DNA of 31,040 nucleotides. Source: JAGTVG01 sp965365275 (GTDB lineage: Bacteria > Bacteroidota > Bacteroidia > Cytophagales > Cyclobacteriaceae). Under the pieces are notes generated by a model. It did no database searches. It was given only the letters and a program-made list of their open reading frames with translations, and was not told the origin of the DNA. The position numbers and the translations under genes were made by a program. Position 1 is the first letter of the stretch. Each line of letters starts with the position of its first letter. Positions 1 through 7,745 of this stretch are shown piece by piece. The stretch covers positions 1-31,040 of the forward strand of contig CBDUBA010000045.1 in the NCBI GenBank assembly GCA_965365275.1, in the 5' to 3' direction.

Positions 1-1
1 T

Positions 2-727
2 ATGACTGTTCTTCCATATAAAAACAATAATTTAGGTAAGAAAAAACAAGTTGCGCTGATGTTTGATAATATCAGCCACAGGTATGATTTCCTGAACCAT
101 TTATTAAGCCTGGGAATTGACAGGATCTGGCGAAGAAAAGCTATAAATTTGTTAAAACCTAAACACCCCAAGTACATATTGGATATTGCTACCGGTACAG
201 GTGATTTTGCTATACAATCATTGAAATTAAATCCGGAATCTGTTATAGGAATTGATATCTCAGCGGGGATGATCTCTCAAGGTAAAAAAAAGATCGAAAA
301 GAGAAATCTGAATGATAAAATTGAATTATTGCTCGGAGACTCAGAAAACTTGGCCTTTAAAGATAATAAATTCAGTGCTGTGATCGTTGCTTTTGGTGTA
401 AGGAACTTTGAAAATCTCAGTAAGGGGCTTTCGGAAATGTACAGGGTATTGAATAAAAATGGCACCGTGGTCATTCTAGAATTTTCCAAACCTTCAAAGT
501 TTCCTTTTAAACAGGTTTATAATCTGTATTTTAAGTACGTTTTGCCAATAATTGGCAAGATGGTTTCAAGGGATCATTCGGCTTATACTTATCTGCCGGA
601 GTCAGTGCAGGTATTTCCAGAAGGTAATGATTTTTTGACTATTCTATCGAACGTTGGATTTAAAGAAGTTAGATGCATACCGCTCACATTCGGGATAAGT
701 TCAATTTACACTGGCACAAAGGCGTAA
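2..727 (+). CDS. ubiE: Demethylmenaquinone methyltransferase UbiE/MenG
   Basis: SAM-dependent C-methyltransferase that converts demethylmenaquinone to menaquinone, the last step of quinone synthesis at the inner membrane face. The 241-residue protein is close to the usual UbiE/MenG length. It shows the conserved N-terminal block around FDNISHRYDFLNH (21-33), the glycine-rich SAM motif DIATGTGD (61-68) and GIDIS (83-87), then a post-I/II region with VAFGVRNF and LEFSKP typical of the family. The ATG sits one base from the window edge, so a longer N-terminus cannot be excluded, but an MTV-x-PYK opening is what I would expect for Bacteroidota homologues. Its 3' end overlaps porT by 55 bases in another frame. 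Ubiquinone function is unlikely in this phylum; menaquinone would feed the NQR complex encoded downstream. Confidence 0.93.
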   Translation: MTVLPYKNNNLGKKKQVALMFDNISHRYDFLNHLLSLGIDRIWRRKAINLLKPKHPKYILDIATGTGDFAIQSLKLNPESVIGIDISAGMISQGKKKIEKRNLNDKIELLLGDSENLAFKDNKFSAVIVAFGVRNFENLSKGLSEMYRVLNKNGTVVILEFSKPSKFPFKQVYNLYFKYVLPIIGKMVSRDHSAYTYLPESVQVFPEGNDFLTILSNVGFKEVRCIPLTFGISSIYTGTKA

Positions 728-1401
728 TCATTCTTCTTTTGATTCTGTTGAGCAATCAATCCTTCGGACAAAAGAATTTTGATATTAATCTGCCAAACTA
801 TGATGAAAAGTGGATCCACTACGGATTTCTACTAGCCGTGCATAGATCATATTTCAGTATGGATTATTCTGAAAAGTTCCTTGATGGTTCGATGGATTCA
901 CTCACCTCCATCCAACCCCAGCCAAGAGTAGGATTTGACCTTGGTTTTATAGTTAATATGAGACTGGGCCAGTTTTTCGATTTCAGGGTAACGCCAAAGG
1001 TTGGATTTTATGAATATAACCTGGAGTTTAATTTTGATGATGGCAGCCAGATAAATCAATTAGTAGAATCGACAGTAGTTGAATTCCCACTGCTTTTTAA
1101 GTATAAATCTATTCGCTGGAATAATTTCAAAGTTTATTTCATCGGGGGGCTAAATCCCGCTATTCAAGCCAGTGGGAATAAGGACGATGAAAATGAGAGG
1201 AAACTGCAAACGGATGGATTTAATCTCAGCGGGGAGTTTGGATTTGGATTCGATATATATTTTCCACTTTTTAAGTTTGCCCCGGAAATTAGGTTCTCAA
1301 AAGGCTTGCTGAATATATTACAGGAAGATAAATTTGGGTATAGTGATGGGATGGAAAGCCTGCATACAAATGTTATTACATTATACCTCAATTTCGAATA
1401 A
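673..1401 (+). CDS. porT: PorT-family outer membrane protein (T9SS biogenesis)
   Basis: Predicted PorT, an outer-membrane beta-barrel protein required for type IX secretion in Porphyromonas and for gliding and secretion in Flavobacterium. The 242 residues begin with a basic n-region, a hydrophobic core (17-28, VIILLLILL) and a likely signal peptidase I site after SFG/Q (around 32-33). The rest alternates short amphipathic strands with turns and ends in an aromatic strand (ITLYLNFE), as expected for a barrel inserted by BAM. The ATG at 673 lies inside the end of ubiE, with AAGAAG about 7 bases upstream; no later ATG precedes the signal peptide, so the overlap looks real. The SDR gene starts 2 bases after its stop. 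Family call rests on length, signal peptide and overall pattern, and a generic outer-membrane PorT/OmpA-like barrel is the alternative. Confidence 0.82.
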   Translation: MHTAHIRDKFNLHWHKGVIILLLILLSNQSFGQKNFDINLPNYDEKWIHYGFLLAVHRSYFSMDYSEKFLDGSMDSLTSIQPQPRVGFDLGFIVNMRLGQFFDFRVTPKVGFYEYNLEFNFDDGSQINQLVESTVVEFPLLFKYKSIRWNNFKVYFIGGLNPAIQASGNKDDENERKLQTDGFNLSGEFGFGFDIYFPLFKFAPEIRFSKGLLNILQEDKFGYSDGMESLHTNVITLYLNFE

Positions 1402-1403
1402 TT

Positions 1404-2162
1404 ATGTCAAAGATTGCTTTAATCACTGGAGCTACTTCGGGAATAGGAGAGGCCACCGCAAGAATTTTCTCGGATCATGGAATTGATCTTATTATTTGTG
1501 GCAGGAGGGGAGAACGTCTGGAATCATTAAAGTCCAAGTTAAGCCAAAAGGTAAAGGTGCATACCCTGGCCTTTGATGTAAGGGATAAAGATAGAGTATT
1601 CCAATTCATAGAAGATCTGCCCGAAGATTGGAAAAAAATAGATATACTGGTAAATAATGCCGGGAATGCCCATGGTTTTGACCCAATCCATGAAGGGAGT
1701 CTCGATGACTGGGAATCAATGATTGATATCAATGTAAAGGGCCTGCTGTATGTGTCGAAGGCAGTTATCCCGGGGATGGTTGAAAGAAGATCAGGCCATG
1801 TAGTAAATATAGGTTCCATTGCAGGTAAGGAGGTATATCCAAATGGGAACGTGTATTGTGCCTCTAAGTTTGCGGTTGATGCGATTAATAATGGGATGAG
1901 GTTGGATTTGAATCAATATGGAATTAAAGTGTCACAAGTTAATCCGGGATTGGTTGATACAGAATTTTCAGAAGTCAGGTTTAAGGGAGACAAGCAAAGA
2001 TCAAAATCAGTATATAAAGGCATGACACCTCTTTCCGGAGATGATATTGCCGATCTGATATTGTTTGTAGTGACCCGGCCAGCCCATGTTAATATCAGCG
2101 ATTCTATAATATTTCCTACAGCACAGGCCAGTTCTACTCTTGTCAGGAGAGATCAATCCTGA
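1404..2162 (+). CDS. Short-chain dehydrogenase/reductase (YdfG-like)
   Basis: Classical SDR oxidoreductase of 252 residues. It has the NAD(P) Rossmann motif TGATSGIG (8-15), an NNAG element (84-87), N110, and the catalytic set S138, Y151 and K155 in the YCASK motif. An RR pair after the second strand (34-35) favours NADP(H). The sequence resembles the YdfG/3-hydroxy acid (serine/threonine) dehydrogenase branch, so oxidation of L-serine-type 3-hydroxy acids or reduction of malonic-semialdehyde-type substrates is plausible but unproven. It follows porT with a 2-base gap and is probably co-transcribed. Its 3' end overlaps the convergent secreted-protein gene by 10 bases. All catalytic residues are present. 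Confidence 0.9.
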   Translation: MSKIALITGATSGIGEATARIFSDHGIDLIICGRRGERLESLKSKLSQKVKVHTLAFDVRDKDRVFQFIEDLPEDWKKIDILVNNAGNAHGFDPIHEGSLDDWESMIDINVKGLLYVSKAVIPGMVERRSGHVVNIGSIAGKEVYPNGNVYCASKFAVDAINNGMRLDLNQYGIKVSQVNPGLVDTEFSEVRFKGDKQRSKSVYKGMTPLSGDDIADLILFVVTRPAHVNISDSIIFPTAQASSTLVRRDQS

Positions 2163-2617
2163 GTTTTTTTAAAGGACAAAATACACCCCCCGCAACTGTT
2201 CCTGGACTCAAAGAAGGTGAATCTTAAATAATAGATACCTGTAGAAGTACACATATAGTTCAAATCAGGAACAATGATACCTTTTTCACGGTTTGAAGCA
2301 ATTTCATTTCTGTTTGCATCGTATATGGTAAGGATTATACCATCCGCACCTTCAAAAGATGTACATATTTTGAAGGAGTATTGAGTGTCTTTACTCATAA
2401 CGGCCGTATATTCAATCCTTTCCTTTGAATTATCCTGGCCGTCAATACTGTAACTTTTCAAATATATAAATCCCTCGCTAATACTATTAATGCATTCCCT
2501 GGATAGCGAACCCGGCTCACACTGTGCCTTGATTTTAAGGTGTGGGAGGATAATAAAAAGAACGAAAAATAAGGAGATCAATTTGATGTTTATTCTTTTT
2601 AATATTTTTCCTAACAT
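2153..2617 (-). CDS. Secreted six-cysteine protein of unknown function
   Basis: I do not recognise a family. The 154-residue product has a basic N-terminus and a long hydrophobic core (about 12-27), with a likely cleavage near KAQ/C (around 32-33). The residues before C33 (KAQ) do not make a good lipobox, so a periplasmic or secreted soluble protein is more likely than a lipoprotein. The mature part is about 120 residues, beta-rich, with six cysteines (33, 42, 85, 123, 142, 145), the last two as CGGC; disulfide stabilisation is likely. The order of strands, with a YDANRNE turn and a GIYYLRFTF strand near the end, recalls a small beta-sandwich such as pre-peptidase C-terminal domains, but this is only a resemblance. 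It lies 26 bases after cdd on the same strand and is probably in its operon. Confidence 0.7.
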   Translation of the reverse strand: MLGKILKRINIKLISLFFVLFIILPHLKIKAQCEPGSLSRECINSISEGFIYLKSYSIDGQDNSKERIEYTAVMSKDTQYSFKICTSFEGADGIILTIYDANRNEIASNREKGIIVPDLNYMCTSTGIYYLRFTFFESRNSCGGCILSFKKTQD

Positions 2618-2643
2618 AATTTTTGCCTGGATCCATCCTGATG

Positions 2644-3132
2644 TTAAACCAATTGATCTTTGCCAAAGCCAAATGGCAACAAAGATTGCATATCTTTAAA
2701 TTCCATCAAAGTCTGATTTTCATCTACAACTATCATACCAATGGGTTGTTCCTGTTTGACCTCGTATTCATAGAGTACTTGTCTGCAGGCTCCACATGGA
2801 GTGACTGGTCTTAACTGTCCATTCTTATCTTTTGAAACCACGGCGATTTTCTCAATAATCCTGTTTGGATATTCTGCCGATGCTGAAAAAATAGCCACTC
2901 TTTCAGCACAAAGTCCGGATGGATATGCTGCGTTTTCCTGGTTTGAACCTGTCACAATTATCCCTCCTTCCAGTAAAATCGCAGTCCCGACCTTAAATGA
3001 AGAATAAGGGGCATATGCTCGTTCAGAAGCTCTAATGGCCATATCGAGTAATTGTTTATCCATCTCGGGTAATTTGGATATGCTCTTGATTGTCTTATAG
3101 GAAATTTTGATGGTTTTTTCTTGTGTACTCAT
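2644..3132 (-). CDS. cdd: Cytidine deaminase
   Basis: Zinc enzyme of pyrimidine salvage that deaminates cytidine and deoxycytidine to uridine and deoxyuridine in the cytosol. The 162 residues fit the short homotetrameric type. Visible motifs are NAAYPSGLCAER (67-78), with zinc ligand C75 and proton shuttle E77, and TPCGACRQ (111-118), with C113 and C116 as the other ligands. FKVGTA and ENAAY match the substrate pocket. About 25 extra N-terminal residues precede the core, as in other Bacteroidota members. The gene is divergent from the saccharopine-dehydrogenase-like gene across 86 bases that hold a palindrome. Uridine made here could be split by the uridine-phosphorylase-type enzyme at 16.1 kb. 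Confidence 0.96.
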   Translation of the reverse strand: MSTQEKTIKISYKTIKSISKLPEMDKQLLDMAIRASERAYAPYSSFKVGTAILLEGGIIVTGSNQENAAYPSGLCAERVAIFSASAEYPNRIIEKIAVVSKDKNGQLRPVTPCGACRQVLYEYEVKQEQPIGMIVVDENQTLMEFKDMQSLLPFGFGKDQLV

Positions 3133-3148
3133 GGCTATCAGGTTTCGA

Positions 3149-3190
3149 AATCTAAATCTATTAGATTTTATTGAAAGGATAATCTAAATC
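3149..3190. promoter_or_regulatory. Palindrome and direct repeats in the cdd / saccharopine DH divergent region
   Basis: The 86-base gap between the divergent cdd and saccharopine-dehydrogenase starts contains a perfect interrupted palindrome, AAATCTA-T-TAGATTT (3154-3168). It also has a direct repeat AATCTAAATC at 3149-3158 and 3181-3190, whose starts are 32 bases apart, roughly three helical turns. This is compatible with an operator shared by both genes. No regulator gene is adjacent, and such AT-rich palindromes can arise by chance. Confidence 0.35.
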
Positions 3191-3218
3191 CCATATATTG
3201 TTAATATAATAAAATGTA

Positions 3219-4577
3219 ATGAGAAATATACTAATTTTTGGAGCGGGTAGGTCTTCAAATGTCCTAATTCGTTACTTATTAAGCGAAAGTGAAAAAAACA
3301 ATCTGCAAATAACAGTTGTTGATCACAAGATCGATTTGGTCAATCAAAAAGTTAATGGACACAAGAATGGAAAAGCCATCGAACTGGATATCCGGAACGA
3401 TGAAAAAAGAGATCATCTAATCAGTGAATCTGACATAGTTATCTCCATGCTGCCCGTAAGGTACCATCTGATAGTCGCACAAAGTTGCCTTAAACTGAAA
3501 AAGAACCTTATTACTGCCTCCTATGTTACGCCTGAGTTAGAAAAACTAAACCAGGAAGTCAATGATGCTGGAATTATATTCTTAAATGAATGCGGACTTG
3601 ATCCGGGAATAGATCATATGTCTGCCATGTCCGTTATTGATAAAATCAGGGGTTCAGGGAATACATTACGTAGTTTTGAGACATTTACTGGTGGATTACT
3701 GGCACCGAGTCCGGATGAAAATCCCTGGCAATATAAGTTTACCTGGAATCCACGAAATGTAGTGATGGCAGGTAAAGGAGGCGTGAAATTCTTACAGGAG
3801 GGCAAATATAAATACATTCCCTATCATAAGGTTTTCAGGAGAACAGAAATGGTTCACATACCGGGGCATGGATATTTTGAAGGTTATGCAAACCGGGATT
3901 CCCTGAAATATATGAATTTGTATAGACTGGAAGGAATAAAAACACTGTACCGTGGGACATTCAGGCGGCCAGGATTTTGCAGGGCATGGGATATCTTTGT
4001 TCAATTGGGCGCTACTGCTGATGATTACCTTATGGATAATGTTGATAAAATGACACATAAGGAATTTATAAATTCATTCCTGTCTTATAATCCCTATGAT
4101 TCCGTTGAATTGAAACTTGCCCATTATGTAAATCTCCCTTTCAACTCCCCGGAAATGTTTAAAATGAGATGGCTTGGGGTATTTGATAATGAGCTGGTGG
4201 GTTTATCTGAGGGATCACCGGCACAGATATTGGAACATATTCTGAAAAAGAAATGGTCCATGAAGGCTGAAGACCTTGATATGGTCGTCATGTGGCATAA
4301 GTTTGAGTTTTTTGAAGAGGATAAATTAAAGGTGATAAATGCGTATATGATCGCCATTGGTGAGGATGCTGACAATACTGGGATGGCCATGACTGTTGGA
4401 CTTCCTGTTGGTATAGCGACAAAATTAATCCTGGAAAACAAAATCAATTTGAGGGGAATTCAAATACCTGTTAAGAAGGAAATATATGATCCCATATTAG
4501 AAGAACTTAAAATGCTCGGAATCGAGGTTATTGAGGAAAAACCAAGAGAAATCAAAATGCCAGATAATAGTCTTTAA
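3219..4577 (+). CDS. Saccharopine dehydrogenase-like oxidoreductase
   Basis: The 452-residue protein begins with a Rossmann fold (ILIFGAGRSS, residues 4-13) and continues with the saccharopine dehydrogenase C-terminal-type domain, including the NECGLDPGIDH block (123-133) that marks the Lys9-like, glutamate-forming class. Enzymes of this class interconvert saccharopine with 2-aminoadipate semialdehyde plus glutamate using NAD(P). No partner for lysine-ketoglutarate reductase or aminoadipate semialdehyde metabolism lies in the window, so the physiological substrate is open; related proteins act on carboxynorspermidine or homospermidine. The ATG is the first in frame and follows a gap with a possible operator. 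The last 26 bases overlap trmN6 on the other strand. Fold and class are clear; the reaction is less so. Confidence 0.85.
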   Translation: MRNILIFGAGRSSNVLIRYLLSESEKNNLQITVVDHKIDLVNQKVNGHKNGKAIELDIRNDEKRDHLISESDIVISMLPVRYHLIVAQSCLKLKKNLITASYVTPELEKLNQEVNDAGIIFLNECGLDPGIDHMSAMSVIDKIRGSGNTLRSFETFTGGLLAPSPDENPWQYKFTWNPRNVVMAGKGGVKFLQEGKYKYIPYHKVFRRTEMVHIPGHGYFEGYANRDSLKYMNLYRLEGIKTLYRGTFRRPGFCRAWDIFVQLGATADDYLMDNVDKMTHKEFINSFLSYNPYDSVELKLAHYVNLPFNSPEMFKMRWLGVFDNELVGLSEGSPAQILEHILKKKWSMKAEDLDMVVMWHKFEFFEEDKLKVINAYMIAIGEDADNTGMAMTVGLPVGIATKLILENKINLRGIQIPVKKEIYDPILEELKMLGIEVIEEKPREIKMPDNSL

Positions 4578-5262
4578 GAAGCTTTTTAAAATTATCTGAA
4601 TACTCGCCATTTTCGTTTTGGATGATCAAAGTATTCTCTTTCAGAGCATCAGTTTTTTTGCAAAAACCACCTATATAGCGATATAATGGTTTGCTCATCC
4701 TGGAATGAATGCTCAATTTTTCAAATAGGCTAATATTCCATCTTTCAAGTTCTTCCTGTAATTTGTCAAATGAGAAAGAAGGCATTATTGTAAAAAAAAT
4801 GCCATCATCACTCAAAAGAACATTAACAGAATTTGCCAGTTCTTTGATCGAGATCTTATAATTATGTTTCGTCAGGTTCTTTAGATTATCCTTTGATCTT
4901 AAATGGTCTTCATAATAAGGTGGATTGCAAACGACCAGCTTATATTTATTATTAAGATTTGAAAAATCTTGTATTCTTTGGTTAATAACAGTGATCCTTT
5001 CAGACCAGGGACTTGCCTGAACATTTTCCTGAGCCTGGTTAGCGGATGATTCATCTATTTCTATAGCATCGATCCTTGAGTCAGCGAATCTTTGTGCCAG
5101 CATAAGCGCTATGATTCCTGTACCTGTTCCTATATCACAAATTGAATCAGGATTTACGGCATATGCATAAGCCCCCAGGATACAAGCATCTGTGGTGACT
5201 TTGAATGCGGATCTATCCTGGTCGATTTTAAATTTTTTGAACTCAAAATAAGAATTTGCCAC
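4552..5262 (-). CDS. trmN6: tRNA1(Val) (adenine(37)-N6)-methyltransferase, YfiC/TrmN6 family
   Basis: SAM-dependent N6-adenine methyltransferase predicted to modify A37 of tRNA1(Val). The 236-residue protein has motif I DIGTGTG (43-49), the acidic end of strand 2 in AIEID (66-70), and the amino-methyltransferase motif NPPYY (113-117), which contacts the flipped adenine. The N-terminal FEFKKFKIDQDRSAFKV region, with DRSAFKVTTD, matches the YfiC family, which normally reads Q-x-xxxMKVxTD. It is the last gene of the aroQ-marC-rnhA-trmN6 run, 2 bases after rnhA, and overlaps the convergent dehydrogenase gene by 26 bases. RsmC-like or HemK-like MTases share NPPY, but length and N-terminus favour TrmN6. 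Confidence 0.9.
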   Translation of the reverse strand: MANSYFEFKKFKIDQDRSAFKVTTDACILGAYAYAVNPDSICDIGTGTGIIALMLAQRFADSRIDAIEIDESSANQAQENVQASPWSERITVINQRIQDFSNLNNKYKLVVCNPPYYEDHLRSKDNLKNLTKHNYKISIKELANSVNVLLSDDGIFFTIMPSFSFDKLQEELERWNISLFEKLSIHSRMSKPLYRYIGGFCKKTDALKENTLIIQNENGEYSDNFKKLLKDYYLAF

Positions 5263-5264
5263 GA

Positions 5265-5720
5265 TCAGGGATTTTCAGCAAGATAGCCCAGGTCATCTAA
5301 TAAATCAGGCTGCTCGGCACTTTTTACCGCAAGGTAATCACATCTCTCATTTTCTGGATTCCCGGCATGCCCTTTTAACCATTTAAACTTGACTTTGTGT
5401 TTTCTATATAAGGGGATAAACCGCTTCCAGAGGTCGATATTTTTCTTCTTTTTGAATCCTTTTTTTTCCCATTGCCATATCCATCCCTTCTCCACTGCAT
5501 CTACGACATATTTCGAATCAGAGTATATTAAAACATCCCATCCGTCCTTTTTGATTGCTTCAAGCCCGGTAATAACTGCCAGCAATTCCATTCGGTTGTT
5601 GGTTGTGAGTTTAAATCCCTGGGAAAGTTCCTTCCTGTGACTTTGAAATTTCAAGACTACTCCATAACCCCCGGGTCCGGGATTTCCCTTTGCCGCACCG
5701 TCAGTGTATATGGTGATCAT
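5265..5720 (-). CDS. rnhA: Ribonuclease HI
   Basis: Endonuclease that removes the RNA strand of RNA:DNA hybrids such as R-loops and primers. All catalytic carboxylates are in place in this 151-residue protein: D7 in YTDGA, E45 in NNRMEL, D68 in YSDS and D128 in RCDYLA, together with the flexible-loop histidine H118 (KGHAG). The basic handle region (WEKKGFKKKKN, 85-95) that helps substrate binding in the E. coli enzyme is also present. Its start codon overlaps the marC stop as ATGA (4 bases), which fixes both ends and suggests translational coupling. trmN6 follows 2 bases later. Confidence 0.97.
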   Translation of the reverse strand: MITIYTDGAAKGNPGPGGYGVVLKFQSHRKELSQGFKLTTNNRMELLAVITGLEAIKKDGWDVLIYSDSKYVVDAVEKGWIWQWEKKGFKKKKNIDLWKRFIPLYRKHKVKFKWLKGHAGNPENERCDYLAVKSAEQPDLLDDLGYLAENP

Positions 5721-6289
5721 GGGAATACCAGGTTGGTTTTGATTAATTTTATGGCTATTGCAATAAGTATTATACCCATTACTTTTCTAATAATAATAAA
5801 GCCTCCGCTTCCAATCTTATTTTCCAGCCAGACACAGGATTTTAAAACAAGAAATACCAGGACCAGGTTTATTGCTATCCCAAGGAGAATATTAATTACC
5901 TGAAATTCTGCTCTGAGGGAAACTATGGTGGTCATCGTTCCTGCTCCTGCGATCAGTGGGAAGGCAATTGGTACAATCGAAGTAGTACTGGCACTGGCTT
6001 GTTCATGCTTAAACAGGGTTATCCCAAGTATCATCTCAAAACCTATCAGCAAAATGATGATCGCACCTGCTATGGCAAAAGACTGCACATCTATGCCAAA
6101 CAGCCGAAGTATTGATTCTCCAAGAAATAGAAAGGCGATCATAATTAAACCAGCGACAATAGTTGCTTTTCCACTTTGGATGGTCCCCGATTTTTGTTTA
6201 AGATCTATGATAACCGGAATGGATCCAATAATATCTATTATGGAGAACAGGATTATCGTTACTGATACAGTTTCTTTGAAGTTAATCAT
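5717..6289 (-). CDS. MarC/UPF0056 family integral membrane protein
   Basis: MarC-family protein with six predicted membrane segments in 190 residues, a normal length for the family. The function of MarC proteins is unknown; the name comes from an early, later doubted, link to multiple antibiotic resistance. The opening MINFKETVSVTIILFSIIDIIG places the first helix immediately after the start. A helix pair with PIAFPLIAGAGT, a typical MarC signature, lies in the middle. The open frame continues upstream to 6457, but that part lies inside aroQ and reads as non-membrane sequence, so I place the start at ATG 6289. There is a 43-base gap to aroQ and a 4-base overlap with rnhA. Confidence 0.9.
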   Translation of the reverse strand: MINFKETVSVTIILFSIIDIIGSIPVIIDLKQKSGTIQSGKATIVAGLIMIAFLFLGESILRLFGIDVQSFAIAGAIIILLIGFEMILGITLFKHEQASASTTSIVPIAFPLIAGAGTMTTIVSLRAEFQVINILLGIAINLVLVFLVLKSCVWLENKIGSGGFIIIRKVMGIILIAIAIKLIKTNLVFP

Positions 6290-6332
6290 AGGTTGAGGCA
6301 AAGCTAAAATTAAAAATCCTCTAACAGATTTA

Positions 6333-6761
6333 TTATTTAGGATTTTTTCCTGAAAAATAAAATAATGCCAACCTGTAACTTTCCATACCCAGTCCTGATA
6401 TCGATCCAATGCATTTAGGAGCGATAAGGCTTTCATGACGGAAGGATTCCCGGGCAAATATATTGGACAGGTGCACTTCTATCACATCGGTGGTAACCGC
6501 GGCAATGGCATCCCTGATGGCCACAGAAGTATGTGTATAAGCTCCGGCATTTAATATTATGCCATCATAAGTAAATCCTGTTTCGTGGATTTTATTGATC
6601 AGCTCTCCTTCTACATTGGATTGAAAATATGCAATATCCACGCCGCTAAACTCATTTTTCAGTTTGCTGAGGTAGGTTTCAAATTTCTCATCACCATATA
6701 CTTCTTTTTCACGTTTTCCCAAAAGGTTGAGATTTGGACCATTTATTATGATAATTTTCAT
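6333..6761 (-). CDS. aroQ: 3-dehydroquinate dehydratase, type II
   Basis: Third step of the shikimate pathway: trans-dehydration of 3-dehydroquinate to 3-dehydroshikimate by a dodecameric cytosolic enzyme. The 142 residues contain GPNLNLLGKRE (8-18), catalytic Y22 with R17 nearby, NAGAYTHTS (71-79) and the EVHLSNIFARE block (95-105) with the catalytic H97. RESFRH follows, as in the family. All expected active-site residues are visible. It heads the minus-strand operon with marC, rnhA and trmN6, and is divergent from xerD with only 25 bases between start codons, so the two promoters must overlap neighbouring coding sequence or each other. Confidence 0.97.
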   Translation of the reverse strand: MKIIIINGPNLNLLGKREKEVYGDEKFETYLSKLKNEFSGVDIAYFQSNVEGELINKIHETGFTYDGIILNAGAYTHTSVAIRDAIAAVTTDVIEVHLSNIFARESFRHESLIAPKCIGSISGLGMESYRLALFYFSGKNPK

Positions 6762-6786
6762 CCTGATGCTTATTTTAGGGTAATAT

Positions 6787-7686
6787 ATGAGTTGGGATTT
6801 CTACATTAAACAATTTCAAAATTATATGAAGCTCGAACGATCTCTTGCTGAGAATTCGATCGATGCCTATATACACGACGTCGTAAAGCTAAAACAGTTT
6901 ATAGAAATCTCCAATATTAATATCTCACCAATAGAGATAACCGGAAAGCATTTACAGGATTTTCTTGAGTACATCAATGAACTTGGGATGACTGCTTATT
7001 CCCAGGCCCGTATCCTCTCAGGTTTGAAAGCCTTTTACAAGTATCTGGTATATGAAGATATTATCGTTCATGATCCAACACAGTTGATTGAAGGCCCCAA
7101 GCTCGGCCGAAAATTGCCCGATATATTAAGTTATCAGGAAATCGAATCTCTTTTTACAGCTATTGATCTGTCAACTGATGAAGGCATGAGGAACCGTGCA
7201 ATACTGGAAACCTTATACAGCTCCGGACTCAGGGTTTCTGAACTGGTAGACCTGAAACTCAATAATGTTTATTTTGATATAGGTTTTTTAAGGATAATTG
7301 GAAAAGGAAGCAAGGAAAGGCTTGTCCCGATCGGTAGGGAAGCATTAAAATATGTGAAAATATATGTTCAGGAAATCAGGATTCATCTGGATATTAAACC
7401 TGGTCATGAAAATACCCTTTTTCTAAATAGAAGAGGACAAAAATTATCACGGGTTATGATATTTACGATAATAAAATCTCTTGCCAAAGCAACAGGTTTA
7501 AGAAAAAATATAAGTCCTCATACCTTCCGTCATTCCTTCGCAACGCATTTAATAGAAGGAGGGGCTGATCTCAGAGCCGTCCAGGATATGCTTGGCCATG
7601 AATCAATTACCACAACAGAGATTTATACGCATCTTGACCGGGATTATTTGAAGCAGGTTATTAAAGATTTTCATCCCAGAAGCTGA
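6787..7686 (+). CDS. xerD: Tyrosine recombinase XerD-type
   Basis: Site-specific tyrosine recombinase of 299 residues, the length of XerC/XerD. It has an N-terminal SAM-like core-binding domain (1-90) and a C-terminal catalytic domain holding all six active-site positions: R149 (SSGLRVSEL), K173 (GKGSKER), H245 and R248 (SPHTFRHS), H271 (LGHESI) and nucleophile Y280 (IYTH). It probably resolves chromosome dimers at dif together with XerC; ftsK, whose C-terminal domain activates XerD in other bacteria, lies about 1.2 kb downstream. The standalone housekeeping context, without repeats, att-like sites or cargo, argues against an integron or prophage integrase. Confidence 0.93.
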   Translation: MSWDFYIKQFQNYMKLERSLAENSIDAYIHDVVKLKQFIEISNINISPIEITGKHLQDFLEYINELGMTAYSQARILSGLKAFYKYLVYEDIIVHDPTQLIEGPKLGRKLPDILSYQEIESLFTAIDLSTDEGMRNRAILETLYSSGLRVSELVDLKLNNVYFDIGFLRIIGKGSKERLVPIGREALKYVKIYVQEIRIHLDIKPGHENTLFLNRRGQKLSRVMIFTIIKSLAKATGLRKNISPHTFRHSFATHLIEGGADLRAVQDMLGHESITTTEIYTHLDRDYLKQVIKDFHPRS

Positions 7687-7745
7687 TAATATGAATTGCA
7701 GGGCTTTATTTTGTACAAATTATTTTGATTTTTAATAAGATCGTT

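Noticed and set aside
6290..6457. An N-terminal extension of the MarC protein upstream of 6289
   Set aside because: It lies inside aroQ, reads as non-membrane sequence and adds 56 residues before the family-typical first helix.
6787..7686. Possible mobile-element integrase
   Set aside because: Length, motifs and housekeeping setting fit XerD; no att-like repeats, tRNA or cargo genes flank it.
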